DNA from: Cladocopium goreaui
Lineage: Eukaryota > Sar > Dinophyceae > Suessiales > Symbiodiniaceae
Assembly (NCBI GenBank): GCA_947184155.2
Contig: CAMXCT020006759.1
Span: 62,001-126,000 of the forward strand
Direction of reading: 5' to 3'
DNA length: 64,000 bases
Within the stretch, counting starts at the first letter, position 1, and every line of letters starts with the position of its first letter. Below the pieces are notes generated by a model that worked only from the letters and a program-made list of their open reading frames with translations, searched no databases and was not told the origin of the DNA. Both the position numbers and the translations under genes were made by a program. Shown here piece by piece: positions 25,015-38,351 of the stretch.

Positions 25015-25180
25015 TGCCACTGTGAGAGACCCTGAGCATCCCTGAGCCAAGACTCCAAGTGCGACAGCAGCGTTGTCCCTTGATCGAGGCCCAGCACAAT
25101 GGTGTCGTCTTAGCTGCACCGCAGCCATGTGGCCAGTCGTTGGAGTTGATCTTTTGAATGTTTTGATGGAGCTCCAACAA
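25015..25180 (-). CDS. possible ankyrin-repeat exon
   Basis: A minus-strand frame contains TTPLCWASIKGQR, close to the ankyrin start TPLHWAxxKG, preceded by NSNDWPHGCGAAK. After that the frame loses the ankyrin pattern, so the exon may end, or a small frame break may exist. It lies in the intron after the ubiquitin-like exon; ankyrin repeats after such an N-terminus are common in dinoflagellate proteins. Tentative. Confidence 0.3.
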
Positions 25181-25352
25181 ACTAACATAGACATTCTACC
25201 GAAAACCCATGAAAACCCATGGTTTTCTAAGGAACATGAACTAAAGAGTCGAATTTTCCATATCTCAGCATTCTCAACTTTCTCTCAGGGTATTTTCCTT
25301 GAGGGTATTTTAGTGACCTAAGCCATGGCAATCCGTTGGTTAGATGAGCTGC

Positions 25353-25893
25353 GAAAGAGTCGTAGGCATTCCACGGGTTCCGACACAGCCTTTGCCACTT
25401 GCTGCAGTAGCTCTCCCACTGTAGCGTCCTCATTCAGGTCCAGGTCGCAAGCAATCCTCGGTCAGAACGAAACGCAGCAAACACGACCGATTTACATCGC
25501 ATGAGGTTTCAAACCACGGAAATGTTGAGTTTCCTTTGCACAAACAGATTTCAATGTGTCAAACCATGTCACACCAGAAGCGCTTTAAAGAGATTAGAAA
25601 ACAAATGCTACATATAATCCTAAAGTACATGGTGCGGGTGTGTTTTTCTTCAATCCAGCATCACTTCGACCGACTCGAGTGCGATTCCCGGTAGTTGTCA
25701 CTATCCCTATCAGTGCGGTGCCCCCACTCATAAGTTTGTTTAGAAACATGCATAAAGTCCATTGACTATATGTAGACATGTCTACCATAACCCCTAGAAA
25801 TACTGGATAAGATACAAACCAACTTAGCCAACTATGGGACACCACCGTTGAGCCCAGATTCCCTCCGCTCACCCGGAGACACGCAATCTTCAT
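25353..25893 (-). CDS. ubiquitin-like N-terminal domain, first two exons
   Basis: Exon 1 (25893-25862) starts with ATG and reads MKIACLRVSGG. Exon 2 (25456 to about 25353) continues IACDLDLNEDATVGELLQQV and then ECLRLF. Together they match the start of ubiquitin-like beta-grasp domains found at the N-terminus of many dinoflagellate proteins: a first strand ending SG, a second strand, then an acidic turn and helix. The join needs a GA donor (GGAGG|GAATCT) and the acceptor ACCGAG|G. A GT donor three codons earlier (CTCCGG|GTGAGC) is the alternative but would drop the SGG. The intron is 405 nt. A GC donor (TTTC|GCAG) may end exon 2. Domain call is from pattern only; what the full protein does is unknown. 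Confidence 0.5.
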
Positions 25894-25929
25894 GGCCCGA
25901 ATGTTGGCCAAAAGGGGCTTCAACCATCA

Positions 25930-26456
25930 AACATGGGGATATGATGGTTGAGATCGACTTGGGATCCGAAAACCCCATGACTTGGAGGATCACCCCACTT
26001 CGTACACTTCGTAACAGTTCGTAACTGTGTGTTGTTGTTTTTTTTGTAGTGGGACTATGATGGACTATGATCTTATGATCCAGTTATAAATGGAAGCCAG
26101 GAATGGAGGACGAATCCACCAGGCTTACGACCAGTTTCACTCCGTGGGATGATCTTTTAGCGTAGGTGCAAACCTGCTAGAGGTCTTGGTCCATGTACCC
26201 AAAACTTGGGATTTAAACATTCAATTCCTATGCATTTTAAGGATTCCTCAAATATATATAAAGATATAACATCTTCCCAAATCCACTTGCTCTTAGTCTT
26301 GCAGTGGACTTTCTATTGTCGCAGATCGAAGACCTAATAGTTTGGAATGCTCACAGAATCATGCACCAACAGGCAGCTTTCGGGGTCAAAACAATGCATG
26401 AATTGCTTCAAAGCTTTTGCTGATCTTCTGCTTCTGAGCAAAGTCCAGCAGTTGCA
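25930..26456. other. non-coding stretch
   Basis: Upstream of the ubiquitin-like start codon in minus sense, so it may hold the 5' untranslated region. No promoter or splice-leader site can be named with confidence. Confidence 0.3.
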
Positions 26457-26987
26457 TCAAGTGCTGACTGCCCGCAAGAGAAGAATCAACCACAAGCTGT
26501 CCACAAGAGATCCGGACATGAGCTGAGCATCGAATGGTGGAGGGAGTGAAGGCATTCCAAGGGAATATATATTTTTCTTGGGCCCATCTCCATGTTCCAG
26601 AGTCAGATCAAGGGAAAAATAATCACGAGCGTTTTCCACATGTTTAAAGGTTAAAACCTGGGTATCTTCTAACATTGCCCCAAAAATCAACCCAATGACC
26701 ATATGATGACTACTGACCACTCTTCCAGTGAAATAGCACAGCATTTGACCACGTGTGAGTCCTTTCATCCACTGAAGCAAACACTGTGGATTGACGATAT
26801 GATACATCGAGATGGAGCGTACTTTCAGCCTTCCCATCGCCAAGTCAAGCCATTGACGTGTCGTTCTCATCTCCCAAGGCTTGAATCTCATGGGATGACT
26901 TTCATCCTCAAATGTGACCATCTGCCGTTGATGGAAAGGCCGCCAGAGCTCTCTTGATTCATTAAGCCGGTCTGGCACAGCGCTCAC
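26457..26987 (-). CDS. uncertain 176-codon open frame
   Basis: The longest minus-strand ATG frame outside the mobile element and the microsatellites. It reads through mixed composition such as RQMVTFEDESHPMRFKPWEM and HVENARDYFSLDLTLEHGDG. It is unspliced, has no family I recognise, and lies in AT-moderate sequence. It could be a single-exon gene or a relic of an old insertion, or simply chance. Its position upstream of the ubiquitin-like gene gives no clue to role. Confidence 0.25.
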   Translation of the reverse strand: MSAVPDRLNESRELWRPFHQRQMVTFEDESHPMRFKPWEMRTTRQWLDLAMGRLKVRSISMYHIVNPQCLLQWMKGLTRGQMLCYFTGRVVSSHHMVIGLIFGAMLEDTQVLTFKHVENARDYFSLDLTLEHGDGPKKNIYSLGMPSLPPPFDAQLMSGSLVDSLWLILLLRAVST

Positions 26988-26999
26988 TTTCCAAACTGC

Positions 27000-29300
27000 A
27001 AGTGGAAAAAATAAACGACAAGGAGGGAATCAAGGTAAAGTCTCAATCTCTGCTTGAAAGTTGATGATGATGATAATGATGCTGCTGTTCATGATTATGA
27101 TACCCTGCATCAGATAGCGAGGCACTGCGACCGAATAAAAATTAGCATGCAGTTCATGCAACCGCATCTTGTGGCGTGGGCTGAGGTACATTTGACCCGA
27201 AGCCCCATTGGAACCCCAAGCATACACCCCCCCACTGCAGGGCACAGCGATGCATTGGCTTGATACGTTCTTTTCTGCAGTGGTGGAGGATGGAAAAGCT
27301 CTTGCAGGGTCTGCTTGAAGCCAAACACGACTTTGAATACCAAAATAGACTTCACATCTGCATCACCATATCTTGGTGAATCAGATTACACACATTGAAT
27401 ATTCTCGAATAATATATGTATGTCATATTATGCCATGATAATTTAATATATGTCATGTATACATACTGCTAGTATCAGCTTCCAGGGTTTGTCCAATGCC
27501 ATGCTTCGATTGCCATGTGATACATATGGGGGTTTGCTAAAATGGGGGTACCCGAAATAAAATGGATGGTTTGCAATGGAAAATCCTATTAAAAAAATCC
27601 TATAAAAATGGGTACCCCCATTGTAGGAAACCTCCATTTGCATATCCTAGACCGAGGCAAATCCAACAATAAACCCTCCCCCAATTATATGGATGGTTTA
27701 TCATTGGGTTTACCACAGCAAATTCTTGTTGGATGGACATAAAAAGATCTGCCTTGACAAATGAGCCATGACAAATAGCTGCATCACATCTCATGATATC
27801 TTGTATTAACCAATCAGCAGTGGTATCTTTAATGGCTCAGAACCGACTCGTGTTGGACTCAAAAATGCCCGCATCCAAGGCTAACCTGCACGCAGGGCAA
27901 GGAATGGTACGAGTCATCTGCAAAGGCAAAAATAGTAAACATACAAAAACCTGTATATGGAAATTGCTGCATTTTCCTAGGGTCTACGGATGTTGGACTT
28001 TACATATCTATCTTAGTTTACTGAAGGAAATTATCTAAGAACTTCTTCCGAAGGTACTTGTTCCTTGGGTTCTTGCTTCAGCTTTACTTTCATTTCGATC
28101 TTGCTTTCGAGAGTCTTCAATATTGATGAAAATCCTAGCTGGCTATTACATACCCAATCTATCGCAAAAGATCGAAGTATCAAACTACCAAAGGTTGACG
28201 CAGAAGCCCCACTTGTTGGAGTCATGGTTGGTCACTTTGGATGGAAATGGATCAGGTCTCGTGAACGGTATAAATTTGCAACATATGCTGCATATGCCTA
28301 TATCATATATTAAAAATATTTATATAATGGCATCCAATTATGTCCAGTATCAATGGTAATCTTGAGCAGGATCAGATAAGAAATCAAGACACGTAGTACA
28401 GCACCCTCCTGTAAACTCACATAAAACATCAGAAAACTGGAAAACCCAACATGTGAACATAATTGTCCTAGGAAACCACGGGTCTTCCACATCTATGTAA
28501 GTTTACCCCAAGGTATCCAATATACCAAAAAAAACAGTGTCAAGTCATGACCCAATGAGACACATATCAAAGTCATGGTGCCATGGTTTAGCAGCTGGTT
28601 CTTGTGGATGTTCATCACCCCAGCATAGTGATGTGCTTGCGATCATGGGATTGTCATCCCATCAATATAATCGTAAAATCCTCATGGATATAATTAAGGA
28701 AACTGCGACTGCGATTTTGCTAGGTATCCAAATTAATATCTCCAAATGAAGACTCAGAGGAATGAATCTGATCAGTAGGTTCAACCCATCCCAAACATGT
28801 TCCAGAAATTGGGATTCATATAAAAGAGGGCCATGATAAACACTACATATTATGGGCTGTATCCCAGGACACCCTACAGTTCACAGCAAAGTAGCTGGTT
28901 CTTATGGATGTCCATCCCCCCATCTTCATGGAAAAGCATAGGTGTTGACCCATCCCAGTGTTCATTGGTTACACGCTTACACATGGCCATGGCCAATCTT
29001 AGATACCCCGCATTTAATTGTCAGCTGATTGGCACATATCCCCAGCCAAAGATCCAGTTAAGGCTGACCAAGTGTTCAGTTTTCCTGTAGGATTCCATTA
29101 TACTGGTTGGTTAATCATGGTTCATCGTTTTAAGAGCTGGATTGCCAGTTCATGGATGATGATCATCCCCAACATATGTGGATAAATTGCAACAATTCAC
29201 CTGTCTGAAGTAACGCCATTTTGGGATGATTCCTCTTGTTGACCATCACTCCAGAGACGATGGTATACTTGGATGTGCATCCCACTTGGTAAGTTGTTTA
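27000..29300. other. non-coding stretch
   Basis: No exon with good borders. A short GC-richer part at 27830-27920 is open on the plus strand only. Contains the family 3 element at 27529-27636. Likely intergenic between the gene ending at 30247 and the gene starting at 25893. Confidence 0.35.
27529..27636. repeat. MITE-like inverted repeat, family 3
   Basis: Starts GGGGTTTGCTAAAATGGGGG and ends AATGGGTACCCCCATTGTAG before GGAAACCTCC. A close copy is at 62066-62163 and a partial one at about 40025-40095. The inner GGATGGTTT/ACCATCC-like words also recur. Confidence 0.55.
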
Positions 29301-29319
29301 TAATCCATATATATATATA

Positions 29320-29335
29320 CAGTATATATATATAC

Positions 29336-29366
<31 letters not shown>

Positions 29367-29545
29367 TGTATGTATGTATGTATGTATGTATGTATGTATG
29401 TATGTATGTATGTATGTATGTATGTATGTATGTATGTATGTATGTATGTATGTATGTATGTATGTATGTATGTATTAATGTAATGTAATGTAATGTAATG
29501 TAATGTAATGTAATGTATGTATGTATGTATGTATGTATGTATGCA

Positions 29546-29610
<65 letters not shown>

Positions 29611-29611
29611 T

Positions 29612-29642
<31 letters not shown>

Positions 29643-29660
29643 AGCCAATATTTCATCCAA
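29320..29660. repeat. compound TATG/TAATG/TGTATG microsatellite
   Basis: A (TATG)n run from about 29337 to 29475, then (TAATG)n, more (TATG)n, then (TGTATG)n. The 172-codon minus-strand frame and the Tyr/Val/Cys/Met frames on the plus strand come entirely from the repeat. Confidence 0.95.
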
Positions 29661-30246
29661 TATGTATATATAATTATATATATAATAGAGAATATTCCAT
29701 TAATCCAACTGTTTTTTTTACACCCATCCCATACTGGACTGTATAATCCCCACTCACAAACCACCAGGGATTTTGAATGGCCTATGCCTTGCGCTCCGTC
29801 GGGGGCCTTGGCAGGCTGGGAAATCCACCATAAATGGAGATTTTAATGCGAAAATCATATATGTACTTGAAGGTTTTTGATTGGTGCTGCCCAGAAATTG
29901 AGGTTTTAACCATCAAAAACAGGGATATATGACTCATATGACCAACAAAATGAAGGTAATGGAATGTAATGGGTTACATAACCAAAAAGCTATCTATATA
30001 GGTTTGTTTATCAAACATCGCTACCTTACAGTGATGAGAGCACTGGTTTTGGGCCCACAATACTAAACCCTTTCTCTTGCGGTATCTAATGTTTGGGGGA
30101 AGGGATTGGACAATTTCATCAATTTCTTACAACATATTACAAAATGATACAAGATGATACAAGTAATAAGTAGGGGGCATACAGCCTGCCATAAGCAAAA
30201 CTTAGTCCTGGCAACTGGCATATGGTTTCTTGGGAATTGTTGTCAT

Positions 30247-33200
30247 TCAACTTTTCTTCTGGGCATAGTCAGGCCACGCCAAGGAGAAGAAGATTTCCTT
30301 TGATCTGCCAACGGGACGACGTTCAGTTCGAACGACATGCTCGTAAAACTCAGCCCATTGCTCGCACCTGATGCTTATCATGGTTTCAAGCAACATGAGT
30401 GAAAACCTCTCCAAGTCGGCACGGTGCTTGGGGTTTCTCTCGGCATGCTCCCTCGTTCTCCCACTCCCAGTTTGGTTGCATGATCCCATTTGGGGTTGCA
30501 TCCCAATTTTGGGTCGATGTTCATTTGATTTGTTGTACCAGCATGTTTATTGGTTAAGTCATCATTTTCAGATCCTGCCCGCCAAACTTTCTGCCACCGG
30601 ACGTCACATTTGGTCGCGCAATCCGCTTTGCCAAAGGTGATGCCTGACGTCGTGGCACACGGATACACCAGTGATCAAGGCCGGGGTTCTTCGTAAATGG
30701 TCCATTTACGCCCACGAAATCAAAGTTTGATTGGGGAAAGTGTTGACAAAACACTGACACTGTAACACACTGTGTGGACCTCATTAACAAGCCAAGACTT
30801 GGGTCAGGATAGCTGCACGTGAAAATCACATGGGTATATAAGACCTGCATAGATTTGCCTATCTGTATTTGAGTGGTTGATTTGTAATGGCGTGTCATTG
30901 CACTGTGATGTACGAGTAAGGCAGTGCAATGTGATTGCACAATGTATGTTGTTGGTACTGTCAACTGTGAACATATTAATTCCGCCTGCACCTTTCAATA
31001 ACACCAATATCATCATAATCTGCAATTATAGTTTCCATAAATCCATATAATGCCAATTACTAGCATTTATTAGCCATATCATGGATTCAACTAACATATT
31101 GATTAATTATCATTCAATTATCATGTCATCACCCCATTGAACATGCTAGCAAGTGCTACCAACTGCGAGCATGACACCGCACTTCCCATTGCAGTTCTGA
31201 GGCCTTCATCGTATTGGGATCTGCCCCAACCTTGGTCCCCCAGTGGTCACCATAGGTTTACCAAGCCATGGTCATCCGTGACAACTGGATGAGGGCTGCC
31301 CGCATGACTTAGGAACCTCCAGTGAAATCGCCATGTTGGGGTATACTCCATTTCTGGACACAGCTGTTGAAACTGATTGTCCTGGCAAGAGGTTCAATAG
31401 AATCATCTCTGAGATGAAATGAGCAGAATCTGAAGTACAGGATTCAGAAACCCCGCTGGCTACAAAATGGCCCTTCTACAAGTGACAGTCCTTCCCCAGG
31501 TGGTTTGCCTCATCAGGGCTTGACAGTCCGTCACTGACAACCTAAGGATTCATCTCTCTTAAAATTGCTTGGTCTAAACATAGGCTTCGCCCACATCCTC
31601 TGGTTTATCATCACTTTCCCAGATTCAAATTGGGCCAATTTAGGGGTATAGTATACGGTCCCTTTCTGGGCAAACCTATGCTATTTCAACGGGCAAATGG
31701 GGCCCCCCGCCAAGCTCCCTGACGGCTGTGGCGGAACGATTGGCTCCTGACAGCTGACTGAAGGACAAGAAGGGAGACTTAACCACACATTTAATCCAAA
31801 TGATATCCAAATGCCAATCTAATTTGATCCAGAAAGGAGATGATCGTTTCTATACTTCTGAATATGTAATGAATATTAGTAATTCTATAATCATACTCTT
31901 AAGCTGAGTGACCACACCATATGTTGATTGAATATGATGGGCTTACAGTTGCATTGGGGCCAAGTCAACCGGCTGGTTGGGATCTAACACAAATGGATTT
32001 TTCGGGGAAAATTGACCCTCACCAAATCACCCATTTCGGTCCAAAATGGTCCAAGTGGGTAAGTATCTTTAGTGGCTTTCCAAAGCTGCAAAACATTCAA
32101 GATCTGATCATCTCAAGTTTGTCATCAAAACCTCAGCACTGCCAACATCCTGCGAAAAAAAAGACCATCTGCATCTGCTCATCACCAAAATATGCGATGA
32201 AATCCATGTTTTGTCTGAAAATAGGCTACCGCTAAATCCATCTAAATCCACTGTTTGTCGTCATGTGCCCTGTTAAAATAGCCATTGTTGGGGTGTACTA
32301 TGTGTACTGAGGCACGGACTAAGCTGCCACATGGCATTGGCCCTCTGGGCGTAATTGGCATGCCTGAAATGAGGCAAAAATCGGAGTCGCCGAACCAACC
32401 ATCAACCGATCTCGGGATTCGGGCCAGCTAAAAACGGGATTTGGGAGAGTACAGTAATATGATCTAAATCTAAATTGTTTTAAGCCTAAGCTGTCAACAT
32501 TTGGTGAGAACCAAGCAATGCAGGGTGATTTCATCTACCAAAATGGGTGTAACTGCCCATTTCACTGGCAGTTTGCAGATTGGAGTTGACATGATGGAGC
32601 CCCATGTAGATAGGAGCAGGATGGAGCAGGGCTATAATGGTATCCCGTTCCCATTATATCCCATCATATCCCATTGTTTCTTGGTTGACGACCCCCTTTC
32701 TTTATCAGGGGGATGGCTATCCGCCCCTATTTTTCATGGTGAAACCATGGAAAACGCCCTTGCCTGGAGGCGCCATGCCGCCCGGCATGCTGTAGCCTTC
32801 CCAGGTGTGCCGAGCAAAATGCTAGGAATTGGATGATCATGCTCCAAAGTCCGAAAAGATGGTGCAGATGGTACAATACAACTATAGATAATAGATATTG
32901 ATCCATGCCTGCATTGGATCATGCTTGATCATGATTGGTCATCTTAAGATTGGCTTCCTGTTTTCCCCGTCGATGATTTTTCCTGAAAACTCACGAAAGT
33001 ACATGATATTTGGAGCCACTTGGGTTTGTTCAACAATAAGGTACCCCAAATGTTTGATGGTTCATCATGGCTCATCATGGTTCATCGATTTCCCAATTAC
33101 AATTGGATCCATTCGGTGGCAAATCTTCCCTCATTGGAATTGGTGGGGAATTGATGACCCATGACGACCTCAAAATTCAAGTGGATTAAACCTCGTTTTC

Positions 33201-36200
33201 CCCATGACATTGGTTATCTTGAGGGTACTTTTTGATTGTTCATCCCTACAATTTGCCGGGTATACCCTCTAGTAATCGAGCACGGCTTGATGAAAAATCC
33301 CGCATTGTTTAGATAATGTTCCCATCTAACCTCTATTATCTCTATTTATAGTGGTGTTTCCATGCGTTTCCCATACCTTCCCAATTTTTCCTACGATTTT
33401 TGCATGAAAACCTCCACGTTTGATGATCCCGCAAGGTATCCCAAATTTCAGATCCACTTCCCTTCTCTTTCCACCTTGAGGTGCTGGAATGGTCGCCCCT
33501 GTGTGAGGGTCCTAGGGTTTTTTTCGGCCAGGCATCGGGGGGAAGATGACCGAAATTGCCAACCTTCACATGACCTTCACATTCAAGTCAGAGAAGAAGT
33601 CGGAAAAATAAGATTGAGATCTGTGGGTTGCAACATATTACAACAAAACTCTATGCTAGAGTATTGGGCAAAATTCCATCCGCAATCAGCTCCCAAGCTC
33701 ATTGTTCAGCTGACTCACTCTCCTTGAGAGTGAGCGCCAACTGTAGCGGCTGCTGAGCTCTCTTATCAACAACCTGAGGAAACAGCAGCAGCTTCATCAA
33801 CGGTTCTATAGTATGGCGCCCATCGCCATCCAAATGTGTATTTTACACCAAAACTAGGGCACCAGGGTACCCCAAAATCTGGTAGAATTTCAAACATTAT
33901 TTTCATCAGTATCTAATGGCCACCATTTCCACTCACCATTTCCACATGGAGTGCATCTCACATCGCCACTGAATGATTGGGGATTACAGTTCCAGAAAAT
34001 CTATTGTAAATTGTATGGTTATGATTTTCAGTAGATGATTAAAACAACAAAAGCATACAACTGCGCAACATGTTCTTTAACCAATCACCCGCACAAACAA
34101 CTGACACAACTCCCGCACCTCTTTCCAGAGCTCGCGTTCGTGCCGTATTCTATCCAGCTGGCTCTCAATATGCTGCTGGGAGATCTGAAGGAGTCGTAGC
34201 ACCGAATGGTCCGCCTATCAGAGCCGTGGCTGTGGAGAAAACCCCTGTTGATGATTCAATGGGAAACTAGCATTTAAATATGTTCAAAAAATCAAGCAGT
34301 AAAAAAATGGTATAATAGTTAATAGCGATAAATGGTTGGTTGATGATTGTAGGGGTTTGCATTATCTTCATGATGTTTGAAGGGTTTAATATCCAATAGA
34401 TTGAGGACTTTCATCCACTGGAATTCCCATGCTGAACGCTGCGAACCCTCCTGGGTCAACAATTTTGAGCCCCAACGGTCTGCCCTCTTTAAAGGCCTGT
34501 TTTTTGCATGCTCATAGAAAGCATTTGCATGGGTAGTGGTATGAGTCAAGATTCAAACATCATAAATAGATATAAATGGATTCGAAACCATGATGGCTTT
34601 CATCATATATTGAAAATAAAAACAATATTAATCTCAATTTTGACTCACAGTCAAATGAAAAGAAAGACCAAGGCCCTACATGCTTGCTCCATGGGTCATT
34701 CAAAGTTGACCTCTCATTGAAAAGGAAAACGCCAGGCTTCAGGAATTTATCATGCTTCCATGCCACCATGGAAAGGTGATTCAGGTGATGTTCGGGGCAA
34801 CAAAATCATCAGGTCTTCAACAAAATGGCAACTGGGTAAAGATCATGGGTTCCTCCTTCCACTGCCTTCTTGCTCACCAGGTCAAGAATACTTCGATATT
34901 TCCTGGGGACACACTCCACGCAGCTGCGGCTTTTCCGAGGTAAATGGGAAATGTTCTCTGGGAACCTGCTATGATGTTCCAAAGGAGACTGTGTCATGAT
35001 ATCTCATTTGTGACCATCTATGCAACATTATGCAACACCTGCAGCAAAATCAAGAATGAAACCTTCTTAGGTACATTTTTCAAGACATTCAAATTTTGAG
35101 GAGACTGATATAGGGTTTCTTAAAATGGGCCCCAAATTCATCAAATCTATTGATCCTTTTTCATGGGAAAACTGATGGTGATAAGGGGTCCTCCATTGGA
35201 GGAAACCCTAGATATTTTCCTCCATCACAGCATGCTGTCCTACGAGCTGCTGTTTCATGTCATACCAAGCCTTCCAAAAATCTGACATCACCTTCAAATC
35301 TCTTGGTCTGCCACCGTAGCTACTGACTCTGAGGGGGATAAAGTGGAACATGATCCTCATTTAAATTCATCGCAGAAAAGTAATATACCTGTATGTATTT
35401 CATCAAAGATTCACCATGACTTATATCACATACCCAGTCAGATTAGCGCTATATTCTCAATAGATCATTGGTTAATCATGCTAAATCCTCATTTGATGGG
35501 CAAAAAAAATGTTTATTTTATGGATGGCTATCCCAACGAAAGGTTTAGCCAATAACATTTAGGGATGAACATAACATATGTATATTAAGGTATACACATA
35601 TTATATATATATATGCATACACATAATCCTTACATAACATACTGTATAATGTTCCATTTTTTTCTTGAGAGATTCCCAAACCCTAGGGTGAATTTCCCCT
35701 CAAATGACATTTAAATGCCTCACTCCCCTCACAAAACAGTCACAACCGCCATGGACTCAAAACTGGGGAAGAATCCCCATTAGGTCAAATGACATGTCAA
35801 TGGGTATGTCTGAAAAGGGTTGTTGACCCACAATTAGCCATAGTTGTTGACCACTTATCTCATCAAAGTCATATCACCATTCAGACTTTTCGAGACACAC
35901 ATCCATTGTTCGTTGTTGAAATCCCATGGCGACATCCCATGAAAATCCTATGTCATTTGTGGGATTTCAATTCCCAACTTGGGAATTTCTCTAAAACACA
36001 ATGAACATGGGATATTTCACCAACCATGATAGGCCGGGATGTTCATGGGAATTTAGGATATTCACCAATTTGGAGAGAAATGTTTCGCACAAAAACATCA
36101 GAAAAATGTCATATCGCCAAGCAGTGAAAATATCCCCAACAAAAATTTCCTTTTATGACAGGGTGATCCTATGAAATGGTTGTTAAATGATTGAACATCA

Positions 36201-36537
36201 CCCAACTATTGCGCAAAAAACAACAACAACTCCAACAACCTCCGTGATATCCCCAGTATAATTGGTATTCCGTACATATTCCATACATCCGGACAAATTA
36301 CTAGAATTCCATAGATATTCCATGAAAAATTACCTTAGTATCCAAGATATCCTTTGTGTATCCCATATATTTTCATATATTTTTTTTCCATAGATATTCC
36401 TTCCATATACGTATACTACTTAGTATATGTTAGTATCCCATATCACCTTTGTGAGCAATTCCAGAAAAGCCGAGCCACTGGGAGGAGAGCTGGCGCCAGG
36501 TCTTGTCCACTCGAGCCACCAAGTTCTGGGCACAGTC
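30247..36537 (-). CDS. gene B: helical protein, multi-exon, 3' end present
   Basis: Minus-strand exons, with clear ones at 36537-36447 (DCAQNLVARVDKTWRQLSS), 35328-35220 (DFWKAWYDMKQQLVGQHAV), 34923-34878 (ECVPRKYRSILDL), 34184-34089 (ISQQHIESQLDRIRHERELW), 33773-33719 (VVDKRAQQPLQLALTLKE) and the terminal exon 30451-30247 (HRADLERFSLMLLETM, ending DYAQKKS and TGA). Exons 34923 through 33719 agree in phase; a 33-nt exon at 32796-32764 would continue in phase. A further one near 30660-30585 is likely (FGKADCATKCDVRWQKVW). Borders include GTGAGC, GTGAGT, GTGATA and a GA donor (GGAG|GAAAAT). The 5' border of 35328-35220 does not yet fit its neighbour. The product looks helical; I recognise no named domain. 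One gene is assumed from strand and spacing. Confidence 0.5.
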
Positions 36538-37710
36538 CTGGACACCACCAGGGCATTCCACATGGGAACCATGCCATAAAAGCAGAAAACATTGGGATCT
36601 GGTATAGAATGGTATATATAATGCAACCCCGTGGCAGTTTACCGGGTCCGGTTGGGGCCTGTGATTTTCTACTAGAAAATGAATGTTGTATAAATTAGGG
36701 ACCCAAGAAAATCTAGCTACAGACATCAAACCAATTCGAGCTACCCTAGAAAAATGGCACCCCCCAAGAAGTGCATTTTCGAAGCTATGGACCGTATTTT
36801 TTCTTAGAAAAACATCACCCTGCTTGAATGGTATAATGTTGAAAATCGAAATCAAAATTTTTGAAAACAACTTCCAGGGAATGGTTCCATTTTTCTAGAG
36901 ACCAACATCCAACCCATCGAATTTTTCGAATTATTCGAATTTCATCGAAATTCCATCCCATTAACATCCCTCAAAAATACCATCGAAATTACCCCAAAGA
37001 TGCCCAAAGTGCGATTCTAATGTAATAATAATAATCATCATCATTATTATCACCAATCCTGTCCTGACTGTGATTTTTGGTGGTCGATTTGGAACCACTT
37101 ACCCACCGGTTCTTCAATTTGGATCTACGCTAGTTTTATCAGGACTCTAAGAGGTGGTGCCCTAGATTTTAAGATATTTTAAGCATGTTTAAACAAAACA
37201 AAATGACCTACCAGTGCCCCTCTAGAAAAGGACTCTAAGAGGTGGTGCCCCTCTAGTGCTATTATATGATATGATCTGATAGGATAGGGATAATATGGGA
37301 TAATATGATAAGGAATTGATATGATATGACTTGATAAGTAACATGAAAAACAAAGAATATGCATAGGCAACATAATGGGACTATGATGGAGAATAATAGG
37401 AAAATAACATATGAATGACCAACAATATCCAACAATATAATGTTCACCGGCTTGATTTCAAGGAACATTGCAGAAACCAGTGCGAGGGCAGTGGTCCCGT
37501 AAAATTCCTTCATCCAATTGTGAAATTAAATATCGAAACCCCAGAAAACAAATACAGTACCCGGTACCGCCGGCAGCCCTTAAAATTGCCATTTCAACTT
37601 CCCCACATGATTTGGTGCGCGGTTTCGTTCGGCAAAAGAATTCTGACTCCCCCAACAAAAATGCTACACCCACCCGACCCACCCCATCTCAGCCCACAAA
37701 AAATGGGCTC

Positions 37711-37775
37711 CTCCCAGTTCAGCAGCTCGACATCCACATCCAACTCCTCCTCAGTGCCGTCGTTCATGCGTGCCC
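37711..37775 (-). CDS. acidic exon
   Basis: After the acceptor GTTCCCAG|GG the minus strand reads ARMNDGTEEELDVDVELLNW, ending at a GA donor (GGGAG|GAGCCC) or continuing EEPIFCGLRWG to a later one. Coding composition is clear against the flanks. It lies between the Cys-rich exons and gene B on the same strand. Function unknown. Confidence 0.45.
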
Positions 37776-37989
37776 CTGGGAACACGCCAACCACCTGTGG
37801 CGCAAGGGGACCGAACGATTAGGGCCACTTGGAGGGTCACAAATATACGATGAAGTCATTTGGGGACGGGTTGACATTTAGGACCCGGATCTAATTGGGA
37901 CATTCATTCAATTATTCTATTTGGATCTATTTTGGACATATTGGGATTATAGTTTGGATGAGGATCTTAATCGTGTTCCATTAATACAG

Positions 37990-38310
37990 TAACACCCAGC
38001 AATTTCACAAACCAGGGATGGCAGATTTCCTTCGGATGCATCTTGTTCAAAAAACATCGGAAGGTGGTCCACAGACAAGACAAGTGGATCTTTCCCTCTT
38101 GCTGTACAGCATAGAATATCAAAGGGGTACCTGTACCTGACAGAAAAATTGCACAGGAGCAATGGAGGAATCAACTTGGCAAACACTCTGCGACCCTGCA
38201 GCCCTTGTAATACGAACCCGCGCTGGCCATCCTTTTGCTTCCCTGCAAATCTTGCAGTGTGTCGAAGCTATGAGGTCCACACGGGGTTTAGAAACGGCTC
38301 CTCCCGCCAT
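37990..38310 (-). CDS. Cys/His-containing exons, possible zinc-binding part
   Basis: The minus strand reads RVDLIASTHCKICREAKGWP and on to APVQFFCQ, where a GTACAG donor-like site occurs. About 35 nt later, after TGTACAG, a second frame reads EGKIHLSCLWTTFRCFLNKM and HPKEICHPWFVKLLGV. CxxC, HLxC and CHPW spacing suggests a zinc-binding fold. Joining the two needs either a 35-nt intron, which is extremely short, or a small sequence break. I cannot name the family. Confidence 0.4.
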
Positions 38311-38351
38311 GACATTGAACATGCAGGGGGAGTATGAGGGAGTTATTTCTC

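Noticed and set aside
29246-29764. 172-codon minus-strand open frame
   Set aside because: It consists almost wholly of the TATG and TGTATG microsatellites read as Tyr-Thr and Ile-His repeats.
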